DNA of 64,000 nucleotides from Diacronema lutheri (lineage: Eukaryota > Haptophyta > Pavlovophyceae > Pavlovales > Pavlovaceae), in NCBI GenBank assembly GCA_019448385.1, contig JAGTXO010000006.1, forward strand, positions 620,001 to 684,000. Reading direction: 5' to 3'. Position 1 is the first letter of the stretch, and each line of letters opens with the position of its first letter. A program made the translations under genes and the position numbers. The notes below the pieces were generated by a model. The model was not told the origin of the DNA. It saw only the letters and a program-made list of their open reading frames with translations, and did no database searches. Below, in pieces: positions 18,466-42,700 of the stretch.

Positions 18466-19108
18466 TGAGCAGCGTATGCATCGAATGACAAATTTGCAAT
18501 GGTATCGGAGGGGGGCGCTTAAGGCGAGCGCGTGTCGCACGCTGAAACTCAAAGACCTGCCAGTCGCTCCGTTACCCCAGGTCATGAATCGCGAACGAGG
18601 CCGAGGCGGACGTGCCGCACCGTCCAGACTTGGGTCCAGCGTCGTCGCCACCGGTAGCACAACCTCTTGCTGTCTCGACGCTCGGCCGCTCGGCCGTACG
18701 AGCCCCAGCTCTGTCGCGAGCGCAGCTCGCGCAGAGCTCGCGCCGGCGGTGCGCGGCGGCGCGCGCAGCGAGAGAAGCGCGAGCAGCTGCAGCCGTACGC
18801 TCGTACAGCTGCCGCGCGCGCGCTGCGCGCCGGGCTGCCACGTGAGCGCCGCGAGCTCCTCGAGCCGAGACGAGTGCTACGCGAGCACGGCCCTGCGCAG
18901 ACAGCGGCGAGCGCAAAGCGCGCCATGAATGCGTGCGCAGACCGTGCGCAGCGCGAGAGGGCAAGCAGCAGCCGGAACAGCGCGCCCAGCAGCCGCGCTG
19001 GCGCTCCGCGACGGTCTGCCGCATCTGCTCCGCGCGCGTGCTCGATCCTCCAACGAAGCGGCGAAGGGCACAGACACGTGGCATCCGCCCAACGCGTTCG
19101 TCACTCCG
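18466..19108. other. Transposon interior without recognisable gene
   Basis: GC-rich sequence with long overlapping open frames on both strands that look like compositional shadows (Arg/Ala-rich). I see no motif that marks a real exon. Confidence 0.5.
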
Positions 19109-22084
19109 TCACGAATGCGCCCGCCCGAGCGGATCAGCGGCTACATCTGCGAGCGCGAGGTTTCGAGCGGGCGCAAAATGCCCGCGCAGCGCAGCAAACT
19201 TGGCGCCTGCAACCGCCAAGTCCGAGGCCGCGAACTCCCTCACAAAGTCCAGGCACATACCCACGCGGTTGTGGAACCAGTGTGCACAATTGTAGAACGC
19301 GAAGAGGCCAATATGGTTCTCGGCAGCTGGCATGTGTGTCGATAGTGCTTGCTTGGCCGTGTTGCGGTTGCGTCGCGCGCCATCCGCGAGGGCACCGCCG
19401 CAGCGCGGGAACTTGCTGAGCGTGCGGCTCAGTTCGGCGGAGAGCTCAATTGCCTGCGCGAGGGCAACTCGCGTGACAAAGCTGTGCATCAAGTGGACGA
19501 GGACAGTCAGCTGGGAAAGGGCGTGCATCGACAGCGCGCCTGCGCCCACGCGCCCGCGCACATCGCCTGTGAGCATGACGCCCTCGCATATCACCTGTGA
19601 GCATGACATTGCGACGCACGCCCGGCTGAGCATGCACGCCGAGGAAAAGCCGCGCGACTCGCGGCGTGAGGAACGAGAGTTTGAGCGTGCGCGACGAGAG
19701 GCGGCCGCGAGAAGACTCGCGATCGAGTCGATGGCGGTCGTTGTGCGCATTGTGGTGGCCATCGCCTCGGGGTCGTAGCATCTACCTGGTGGTCGTTGCG
19801 ATCAGGCTGTTGGCACTGAGCTGCCGCGCGACGCCCGCCAGTAGCTCGACGTCGACTGACAACGGCTGCGCCGCAGCCGCGCTCGCGGCGCTGGCAATGT
19901 GCCTCGCATCGAGCGAGCTGCTCGAGGAGACCATGCGCTTCAGAGCGCGTTGAGCCGCCGGCAATGGTGGCCTGGTGGGATGTCGCACCAGGGCGGACGG
20001 TCACGATGACGGCTCGCGTAGGGAGCGAGCGCGCTGAAGCCAGCGTCAAGCTCGTACAGCCAGGCGATCGTGATCGTATTGCTCGCCGCGGCAGCCGAAA
20101 GCGCGGCATCGTTCTCCTCTGATGCCGCCGCGCCGTTCTGCGCGCGCCATTGCGATGCCAACAGGTCGAAGAAACGGCATCTGTCGGCAACGCCGGCGCA
20201 CTCGTCGGCGAGCGCGGCCAGAATATCGATTGTGCCCCGATCATCCCTTTTTCCCGCGAACGGCAGTGGTCTTGTAGTGAGGAATCCCGCGGTTGAGACG
20301 CTCGTCGAACGGCGAGTACCCTGCCGCCCGGCCGTGCCACGCAGTGCTACGCGCTGCTCGGCTGCAGCTCTCGTCGCGAGAGGGCCAATTCGAACATCGC
20401 GGTGCGGCAATTGCAGTAAATGGGTAATGAATTATTATGTTGCGACCCTTCACGCCCGGCTCGATCATGTCGTGCCTGTCTCCAATGTGTTCGATGCCAA
20501 CGCGGCAGACGCGACGGCGCTCGTGACGGGCGTTGTCCTCCGCGTCCTGACCACGTCTCACAGCGAGCAGCCCTGTGGGCGACTCTACACAGCGAGCAGC
20601 CCTGTGGGCGACTCTATCTTCCGCCAAGCAAGGCGGAGGCGCGGTTTGAGTTCAGCAGGGCGTGCGTGCGCGTCGTCGAGCGCTCTACGGACGCGCGCGC
20701 CGGGCCCGACGAGTACATCGCAAACAACACGGCGTGCGTCGCATACCTCGACGCGGAGGGCATATGGGAGCGACAGCGGCATCTCGACGTCCTCCTGTCG
20801 GCCAAGGCGCCGACGATGGCCGGGCAGTCTGCTGGCGAGCACGCGCGCGAGAGCCGACGCTAACGTGCCAATTGATCTGGACGGGACTCGGGACTGCGTT
20901 CCACGTCGCGCAAAATATCCTGAGAGACCGGCTGTCCGAGCTGCTGGGCGCGCACATTCACCTCAAGCACGTCGCCTTTGAGCTGCCAAAATGTCAGCGA
21001 CCCGCAAGCTGCTCCGACAGCACTCTGCCGACGCCACGGCGTGGGAGGTGCGAGAAGACGTGCGCGGCGTCGAACTCGAGTTTATGCTGCATGTCAACGA
21101 TGTGCACATCAGCCTGCCATGCGCGCCGATCATTCACTCCGGCGGCGCCGGCGACGCGCGTGTGCCGTTCGCTGATGCGCTCGTCAACTTCGTGCTGCTT
21201 GTCGGACGCGTATAGCACCTGCAAGCCCTACTGGTGGACGGCGAGGCTGTCGCGCGCCGGGATTCGCTTTCCTGATCAATGACGCTGCGGAAAGCCTCCC
21301 TCCTTACACGCGGCGCACTACAATCGGAATTTATCTCTCCGAGACCGTGCAGGCCGGTACGTTTGCACCCCGCGCGGGAGCGGGCGAGGCCGGCGTGGCG
21401 AGAGAACTCTCGTAAGCCGCGGTGGAGAGCTCGAGCGCCTTGTCGGCCTTCTCGTGCGCGAGCTTGTTGCGGTCTTCGAGCGCACTCATCTTGTCCAGCA
21501 AGGGCCCACGTCCTCGCGATTGCAACCGCACTTGGTCACGTGCTTAAGCGTCGAGGAGTACACGGACATCTCCGCCAGCGGCAAACACGCGCGAAGGCTG
21601 CAGGCAGCGGGCGGCCACGCGCCTGTGTTCACGACCGGCGGCGCGTCGGTCTTGAACGTGACGCCAATGGCGGCCCGGCCGGCCTGCGCGGCCTTCCATT
21701 CGAAGACGCCAAAGCCGTCCTTAAAAACACCGTTTCGCGTGTGTTGCGCGACATCTGCGCATCGCTCGAGGGCTGCGCAGCGTCGGCTGGGTCGGTGCCC
21801 TCGCGTGAGGCACCGAGCGCGCCGTGGGCATGCTTGCGCCTTTTCGCGAGCGCGGCAGCTTCAGCTTGGCCGGCGAGCGCGCACGCCTGGTGCACGATAG
21901 CTTCTTGCAACTCGATATACGTCGCGGCCGGCTTAGGCAGAAGGCCCTTGCAGCCCAGGCCGTCGGGAGTCTTGCGAAAGTTGCGCGTCATTGTGCACAC
22001 GTGATTCTTGTCGGTCAGCGAGTAGCTGCCTTTGAAGCCAGTCTGCCACATTTCCCTGAAGTCGGTGTCCGCACCGATGCTCAA
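19109..22084 (-). CDS. Unassigned minus-strand coding-like region of the transposon (several exons)
   Basis: Several minus-strand stretches have ordinary protein composition but lie in different frames: MWQTGFKGSYSLTDKNHVCT and AATYIELQEAIVHQACALAG (21.9-22.06 kb), LLDKMSALEDRNKLAHEKAD (a coiled coil near 21.45-21.5 kb), FFDLLASQWRAQNGAAASEE and ITIAWLYELDAGFSALAPYA (20.05-20.25 kb), LTVLVHLMHSFVTRVALAQA (about 19.5 kb) and AHWFHNRVGMCLDFVREFA (about 19.25 kb). They may be exons of a second transposon gene. No family is recognised, exon limits are not fixed, and part of the span overlaps a plus-strand candidate at 20.6-21.3 kb. Confidence 0.35.
20559..20616 (+). repeat. 29-bp tandem duplication
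   Basis: A unit beginning CACAGCGAGCAGCCCTGTGG is present twice, head to tail, with no difference. Confidence 0.9.
20625..21215 (+). CDS. Plus-strand coding-like segment in transposon, possibly a captured gene
   Basis: Plausible coding stretches on the plus strand are ARFEFSRACVRVVERSTDAR, DEYIANNTACVAYLDAEGIW with RQRHLDVLLSAKAP (to about 20860), FHVAQNILRDRLSELLGAHI, and GVELEFMLHVNDVHISLPC with FADALVNFVLLVGR (ends 21215). They are in different frames and would need introns. They lie antisense to parts of the other candidate region, so at most one strand is likely to be right at any point. No family is recognised. Confidence 0.3.
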
Positions 22085-22140
22085 CGTAGGCGCCGCGCCC
22101 TCGACGGCCGGCTGGAGCGTGACGCGGCACGGCGACGATC

Positions 22141-22776
22141 ATCCGCGCCTCGTCCCTTGAGCGCCCGCCCGCGCGCGTTGGCTGCATGGCAGCCTGGCGA
22201 TGCGCAGCGCGTAGTCTCTATACGTGGCGCGAGCAACCACCGAGGCGTGGCTGCCGAGGTCGTCGTCGTCCGACGTCGCCGGCGCGGCTGGGCCGGGCTG
22301 CGGCGATTGCGCCCGAGCGGGCGTATAGGGTCACCCGCCAGGCCGAGAGCCGAGAGAGCGATGATCCCTCGCAGCGAGCCGAGTATGATGATCGCGCGCC
22401 GCCGGTGAGCTCGATGCGCACGGCTTTTGCGCGGAATTTCTGGCGCGCGATCCGACGCGCGATGCGCGCCGGCCGCCGCGGTCCGCCGCCCGCTCGATGC
22501 GAGCCACCGGCCGGCGTGGCGCTGGCCGATACGCACGAGGCATGGACGGTGGTCGTCAAAATCCCAAGTGCGCCGCTCCTCGTCCTCTCCACACGCCCAA
22601 GCGCGCGCCGCTCCTCGTCCTCTCCACCCGCGTCTCTCCCCTGCTGTCGCGTCCGTCCGTCCACGCCCACCCGCCCTTGATACGGCCATGCCGCCGAATC
22701 CGCATAATGTGCCCTCGGTGGCCCTTTTCAGGTGTGCGCCTCGCCGCGTGCAAGATACGTCTCCTGAGGCGTATGA
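22141..22776 (-). repeat. Right terminal inverted repeat (636 bp)
   Basis: Reverse complement of the left repeat with the same length and no offset. The element ends 76 bp before the stop codon of the minus-strand SRCR gene. Confidence 0.95.
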
Positions 22777-22818
22777 ACACATCCACCTAGGTTGGGATGC
22801 TGTGTGCGACAGCTGTGT

Positions 22819-22838
22819 GTGCGATTGTCCATCCCGGC
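22819..22838 (+). repeat. 20-bp inverted copy of TraB coding sequence outside the right TIR
   Basis: GTGCGATTGTCCATCCCGGC here is the reverse complement of 13214-13233, which encodes VRLSIPA near the TraB N-terminus. The two copies sit outside opposite ends of the transposon, at unequal distances (42 and 118 bp). Confidence 0.85.
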
Positions 22839-22852
22839 CCCGTGGCCGCCGC

Positions 22853-24398
22853 TCACAGCATCCTTGGACTGCGGTGGCCAACGGCGCCCTCGCATGTGCT
22901 GCTCCCAGCCGTGCCGCACCGCGCAGGCAACCGCGAGCGCTCGGCATCTGGCCGACGCCGTAGACTGAGTGCACCGAGCGTGACGGCGGCAGCGGCGGCC
23001 ATGGCAGCTCCGGCCGCGAGGAGCTCGAGCGGCGCGCGCGCCGCCGCGCGCGCGCTCTCTCGCGGCTGGACGCCTTTTGCGACGCGTGCAGGGCGCGCCT
23101 CGGCGCGCATCGCTGCGGGTGGCAGTAACGCGAGCGTTGCGCTATCGAGGCATGGCGGGAGGGTGCCCGTCACGCGCACGCCCTTGCACACGACGGTCAT
23201 GAGCGTGCTGGAGCTGCAGCCGATCGAGTGCGCCTGCTCGGAGCAGTTGAGCGGGCTGCGCTCGCCGCCCCGGCAATTCAAACGCTGGTGAAACGGCAGC
23301 CGCGCGTCCGCTTTGCTCCTGCAGCGCACGCGCCGCGCGGGCGCGCGTCGTCGACGTCGCGCACAGCGGCGATACACGCGATGAGCGCGCGCGGGCGCGG
23401 GCGGGCGCGCGCGCGGGCGCGCAAGCCGCGCGCGAGGGCACGCGGTGCGCCGCGCGCACGAGCCGATGGCGAGCGCGCCTTGCGCGTAGCCCGCGCGACG
23501 GCAGAGCACCGCGCCCGCCTCCTTGTGCCAAGGCATGGTGCCCGCGCACAGCGCGCGCCACTCGCCCGGCGGCGAAAAGACGAGGGCAAGCCCGCCGCGC
23601 TCGCCGGCCGCAGTTGTTGCGTCTGCCCCGACAGGCGTACAGTACGCGCGTGCGGCGCCCGACGCGGCGCGGCCATGAGCGACGCGCCGGAGGGCAGGGC
23701 AAGCCGCGTGCGCGGCGCGTGCGCGCAGCGAGGACCAACCGGTTCATAGGCGCGCGCTCGCCGCGCGCGATAGCGCGCGCGTACCTCCGATCGCTGGCGG
23801 TGAGCATGTGGGCGCGCGCACGGGCTCGAGCGTCGGCTCGGGCGCCGCAGGCGCGGCGTGCGAAGCGATCGGTCGTACGCCGGCGGGGTGCGAGTGGGGC
23901 GCCATCGCCATTGTTGAGTGCACTTGCGGACGCGGCGCGGCCGCATGCGGCGAGGCGGGCGCGAGCGCGGAGCGCGACGCGGCGAGCGGCTGCGGCGAGG
24001 GCGTCGGCAAGGGCGCGTGCGGCGTCGGGTGCGGCGTCGGGTGCGGCGTCGGGTGTGGCGCCCGGCCGCGGCCGCGCGCCGCCGCGAGCGTGCGCGACGG
24101 CGGCCGCGACGGTGGCGGGCTCGCGGGTGGCGGTGGCGGCGAGCGCGGCGGCGGGCTCGCGGCCGCGTCCAGAATTCGATATATGGTATATGCGGGGTGG
24201 AACGATTTGAGGGCAAAGTGACGCTCCGTGCACTTGAAACAGCGGCCCTGCGCGCGCGAGTAGGCGAAGTGGCGCACGTCCGCCCAGCGCGTCGAGCCGA
24301 GCACCGCCGCGCGGCACGCGAGCTCGGTCGGCACGGGCGCCGGCAGCATCTCGCCGCAGCCGTGCGAGCGTGACGCAATTGCGTACTGCAGCGGCGCG

Positions 24399-24430
<32 letters not shown>

Positions 24431-25276
24431 CGGGCTGGGCGGCGGGCGCGACGGCGGAAGCGGCGGCGGGAGCGGCGGGAGCGGCGGGAGCGGCGGGAGG
24501 CTCGGGCTGGGCGGCGGGCTGGGCGTTGGCGGCGGGAGCGGCGGGAGCGGCGGAGGCGGCAGCCCGGGCGGCAACGCGGGCGGGCTGGGGGAGAGGGCGG
24601 CGAAGTAGATGGCGTAGACGTTGAACGAGGCGTGGTACTCGCGCTCGTCGAGCTGCTCGTGCGAGCACGCCAGGCAGAAGCTCCACTGCGCGCTCCACGC
24701 AAAGAAGGGCGCGCCGTGCGCGTACTTTGCGACGACGAGCGCCTCGCACCGCGCGGCCGACTCGCAGCTCGACGAGACGAGATGGCCGCACCACGAGAGG
24801 AGCTCGATGAGCCGGAAGCTCTCGCCAGCACCGAGCGGAGCGGGTGGAGGCGACGGCGACGGCGCGCTCGGCGGCGGTGCGTACGCGCGCGCCGGCTGCG
24901 CGAGCGGCGCTGCGAGCGCGACCGCCGGCGCCGCGCCCAGCGCGGTCGACGCGCCGGCGTCGCGCGCGTGCGAGCGCGCGTGCGACTGCGGCTGCGCGCG
25001 TGGGTGTGCGGGCTGGCGCGGGCTGGCGCCGTGCGCCGGCGGCCGTGCTGGCGGCGGCGACGGCGGCGGCGGCGAGGGGCTCGCATGGCCGCGCCGCGCG
25101 GCCGCCGCGTGCGGAGCCGCGGCGCGCCCGGTGCTGCGGCAGCGCTTGAAGCCGCACTGCGCGCTAAAGTCGCGCGGCGGAGGCGCGGGCGGCGGTGGGG
25201 CCGGCGGCGGCCGGCAGTGCCGGCACCGCCCCTCCGCCAGCGCGCAGCACAGCGCTGCAACGAGCGCTCGTTGCAT
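22853..25276 (-). CDS. SRCR-domain type I membrane protein with proline-rich linkers, 3 exons
   Basis: Exons are 25276-23785, 23622-23460 and 23318-22853, with introns of 162 bp (GTACGCG donor) and 141 bp (GTGCGCG donor). Phases agree, giving 706 aa. MQRALVAALCCALAEG is a signal peptide. Exon 1 alternates Pro/Ser-rich linkers with two Cys/aromatic modules: WCGHLVSSSCESAARCEALV with WSAQWSFCLACSHEQLDERE, and HGCGEMLPAPVPTELACRAA with FAYSRAQGRCFKCTERHFAL. Across the introns lies a scavenger-receptor Cys-rich domain: GEWRALCAGTMPWHKEAGAV, LCRRAGYAQGALAIGSS, LNCRGGERSPLNCSEQ and a final VVCKG. A transmembrane helix (LLAAGAAMAAAAAVTLGALS) and a short basic tail end the protein. The linkers are hydroxyproline-rich-glycoprotein-like. 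It is expected at the cell surface and is divergent from the giant PPC protein. The ligand is unknown. Confidence 0.8.
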
Positions 25277-25397
25277 CCCCGGCAGAGGGCGTCTCTCTCC
25301 CCGCCCAAAAAGCGGTCTTCAAAAAACTTCTTGGCCCTGCCGGAAAACTCGGGACGGGGAGGGGGGGGAGAGGACTTCCTCCGCTCTCTTGCGAGAA
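25277..25397. promoter_or_regulatory. 121-bp bidirectional promoter region (SRCR protein / giant PPC protein)
   Basis: This is the whole interval between two divergent start codons of large signal-peptide-bearing proteins. It is moderately A-rich in the middle (AAAAAGCGGTCTTCAAAAAA) and G-rich beside the PPC start. No TATA box is evident. Confidence 0.55.
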
Positions 25398-39416
<14,019 letters not shown>

Positions 39417-39493
39417 TGCGAGCGTCGCTCGGACGCAGCGATGAGTAAGACGCTGCTGAAGTCCTGCCGGCGGCTGGTGTTCACTGCAGTTTG
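39417..39493. other. Spacer after PPC stop codon
   Basis: 77 bp of convergent 3' sequence before the tandem copies of the neighbouring gene's 3' end. No feature seen. Confidence 0.5.
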
Positions 39494-39750
39494 GACGTTG
39501 CACGTGAGCGCAATTGATCCCTCCCCACCCCTCCCCCCCTCCTTGCCTAGAAGTGCGCGGTGAAACCGCGGATGACGTTGCACGTGAGCGCAATTGATCC
39601 CTCCCCACCCCTCCCCCCCCCCCCCCCCCCCCCCCCCCCCCGCCTAGAAGTGCGCGGTGAAACCGCGGATGACGTTGCACGTGAGCGCAATTGATCTCTC
39701 CCCACCCCTCCCCCCCTCCCCGCCTAGAAGTGCGCGGTGAAACCGCGGAT
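39494..39750 (-). repeat. Triplicated 3' end (last codons, stop and 3' flank) of the GATase-SIS gene
   Basis: Three head-to-tail units of 80, 97 and 80 bp (39494-39573, 39574-39670, 39671-39750) each contain the last eleven codons of the gene (ending GFTAHF), the TAG stop and about 45 bp of 3' flank. The middle unit is longer only because its C tract is expanded. The unit nearest the gene supplies the real stop at 39724. The other two are downstream decoys, nearly identical to it. Confidence 0.9.
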
Positions 39751-42700
39751 GACGTTGCCGACCTGCCGCACGCTCGCCGCGACCGCCGCGTCGAGGTCGC
39801 GCGCGGCGCCAAGCGCATCGGAGCCGGGCACCGGCGCGGCCGTCGTCGCCACGCGCAGGTTGGATTGCGACTTGCCCACGTTCCACGCGCGGCGGAGCGG
39901 CGGCTTGTGGTTGGCCTCCGCCATGGCGTGGAACATGACGCAAAAGGAGACGTACCGCTCAAGAGACGCGATCCGCGACTCGTGGAAGTGCTGCAGGGTC
40001 AAATGCCGGTCGTTCACCTCCTGCACGTCCGTGTCGAGCTTGGCCAGGTAGCCGACGATCACGTTCGGGTCGTCCGGGATCTTGTCCATCGCGCGCGCGC
40101 GCTGCTTGAGCGAGCGCTGGCGCAGCAGGCCGTCGAGCGACTGCGCGGCGGGCGCGGCATCGGCCGTTTCGGGCCGGATGAGGTGGCTGCCGTACGGCGA
40201 GCCCTTGTACTGCGCCTGCGCACGGCCGACCACGCCGCTCGGGGCCACCTTGCGCACGTCCGCCGCGCCACCGCCGCCCGCGCTACTGCTCGAGAGCGCG
40301 CGCGACGAGCGCGTGCGGTGCTGCGCGTAAACAGCCGCGTGCTCGACCACGCCGCGCCGCGCGCCGCGGCCCTCCTGCGAAGCACCCGGCGCGAGGCGCG
40401 CCGGCGTGCCGCCGCTTGGCGGCGCGGTGAGCAGGCCGCCATTGCCGCCGCCGATCGCGCCGACCTTCGGCGGCCGCGGCTCGGGCTCGCGCCCGTCGGC
40501 GGCGGCGCCCGTCCTGCCGTCGGCCGATGGCACGCGCAGGCCGGTGCCTCGAGCGGCTGCCGCCGCCGCGTGAAACATGAGCATCCGCGGGCTCGTGCGC
40601 ATCACCTGGCCGTAGCGGCCGACGATTGCGCGCAGGATGAGCGACGGCGCGACCCTGCCGGCGGAGAGCGTGACCCGCTCAAAGACGATCTCGTCGACGA
40701 AAAGCTTGCGCCGAAACGACGGCAGCACGACGTGCGCGGCAAACGCGGGCGGGCAGAACGGGTTGTGCCCAATCGAGACGACCTCGGGGCCGTTGCCCGA
40801 GTCGAGGTACTGCGGGTAGTCAGCGTTCTGCACGTAGAACGCCTGCTTGCCCGCGAGGAGCAGCGCGCTCTCCGTCTTGGCGAGGCTGCACAGCCGCCCG
40901 TCTGGCCGCCCCATCGCAATCAAGCCGCCGCGCGCCACGCGATGCGTGAAGAGATGCACAAAGTCGTCGACGCCCTCGGCGCCATGCACCGTGACGCCAT
41001 TGAACGAGTACGCCTGCGCGAAGAGCTTGGAGGCGAACGCCTCGAGCAGCCGGTGGTTGGTCCGCGTGTCGACGATCACGACGCTCCGGTGGCCGTGCCG
41101 CGCCCACAGCGGCCGGCCGTCGGCGAGGCGCAGCGCCCACGTGAAGAGCTTGCCGCAGTACACGAAAAGCGTCGCGTCCGCCGCGCGCACCGCAAAGCCG
41201 ACGAGCACGGGCGCGAGCGCGCCGCCCGACGCGGGCTCGAAGAGCGACCAGCCCATCGCGCGCGCGAACGCGCCCTGGCCTGCCGCGCGCAGCGCCGCGT
41301 TGACGAGCAGCCAAACGATCGGCGCGCCGAGCGTGACCGACAGGAGCACGTACGCGCCGGTGGCGATGAGCATGAGCCACGACTCGGCGACGTGCCTGCC
41401 CCACCGCTTGCCCTGCTGCCGCAGCGCGTCGTGCACGCTGACGGGCGCGCGCGCTGACGGGCGCGGTGCCCGCGACACCGCGCCGAGCACGCCGCGCCGC
41501 GCCGGCTTCGGGGGGCGCACGAGCGCGTCGTGCGCGCCGCCGGGCGGCGCGGCGGCCGCACCACTGTGCACGCCGACGATGTCCTCGAGGTTGGGCACGA
41601 GCGAAGTGCGGAGCATCGAGTGCAGGTCGTCGATGCAGTGATCCGTCAAGTTGAGCAGCGGCTTGTTGCGCAGCTCTGCCTGCGAGTGCGCTCGCGCGAT
41701 CAGCGCGAGCTCGGACGCAGGGACCTCGCGCTTGTGCTGGCCGATCGACCGGTTGCGCGGTGAGGGCTTGGATGAGGCCTGGATCGACGCGTTGCCGCCG
41801 GCGAAGCGGGCGTGTGGCGAGAGCGTGCGCGAGCCGTCGACCACTGCACTGGGCGAGAAACCGTGTGGCGACATCGCCGCGCCGAGCTGCGGCCGTGAGA
41901 GCGCATCGTCTTTGCCGACCGCGTCCGGCAGACGAATCGCGTGCATGAGCAACATTGGCGGTGCGCTCTCCGCCGGCACGGCTGTGGGCACGAGGGGCGT
42001 CATGCGCGGGAGCGGTGGGATCGAGCGTCGCAGCATGTCGGGCACGGCTGAGAGCGCTGCCGTCGCGGCCTCGCGCGTCGTGTTGGGACGCAGCGTCGGC
42101 ACATGCGGCGGTTCGACGGCCAAGGGCGGCGCCGGCGCGGTGGCGGCAGCGTTGGGCCCGGTGGCGACGAAGGGCGTCACGGCAATGGCGGCGGCCTGCT
42201 CGGCCTCGATCGACTGACGAAGCGCGAGACTCGAGCGTCGCGCATCCCTCGCCTTGGCTTTGGCTGCCGCCTCCAATTCCCACGGCATGTGCAGGTGGTC
42301 GTCGTCGGGCGTGTGCGAGTGGACAAACTCGGCGACGTGGAGAAGAAGGTGCGTGAACGTGTGGTGCATCGCGGCGACGGCGAGCGAGCTTGGCTCGGCG
42401 GGGCGGTAGCCTGCGCCCGTGATGAGCACGCGCTCCTCGCGCTCGGCGCGTGAGAGCGCGAGCTCCATCTGCGAGCTGTCCGTCGCGGTCACCAGCCAGA
42501 TCCGGTTGCCGACCAGCCGCTCGAGGTACTCCGTTGCGCGCAGCGCGGGGAACGTCTGGCCGCTGTGGCTGACGAGGAGGATGGCCGCGTCCGCCACTTG
42601 CTCGGGCGTGATCCGCTCCTCGCCCGAGAAGTGCACGCGGTTGGACGTCGCCGTGAGCACGCCGAGCAGCTTGTTCGCCGACACGCAGCGCACGGTGAGC

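Larger units (their letters stand above)
13352..22776. mobile_element. 9.4-kb DNA transposon with 636-bp terminal inverted repeats (KDZ/Zisupton-like, Ulp1-bearing)
   Basis: The ends are two perfectly collinear inverted repeats (13352-13987 and 22141-22776; every position sums to 36128). The interior holds a Cys-rich coding segment like the N-terminal zinc-binding part of KDZ (Kyakuja-Dileera-Zisupton) transposases, a C48/Ulp1 protease, a probable captured coiled-coil fragment and several minus-strand coding-like stretches. Long TIRs plus a Ulp1 protease also occur in Mutator-like elements, so the superfamily is not settled; I favour KDZ from the Cys pattern. I could not identify a full catalytic transposase core, so the copy may be non-autonomous or very intron-rich. 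No clear target-site duplication is visible: only an AC dinucleotide abuts both ends. Identical TIRs argue for a recent insertion or for gene conversion. Confidence 0.85.

Noticed and set aside
13330-22800. Target-site duplication of the transposon
   Set aside because: Flanks GGGTTTCCAC (left) and ACACATCCAC (right) share only a few bases; only an AC directly abuts both ends, which is not significant.
22795-22863. 10-bp inverted repeat (GGATGCTGTG / CACAGCATCC) outside the right TIR
   Set aside because: Too short and too widely spaced to be distinguished from chance on its own.
24621-25397. Extension of the giant PPC reading frame upstream of 25398
   Set aside because: It is open only because it is the antisense of the SRCR protein gene; the signal peptide at 25398 marks the real start.
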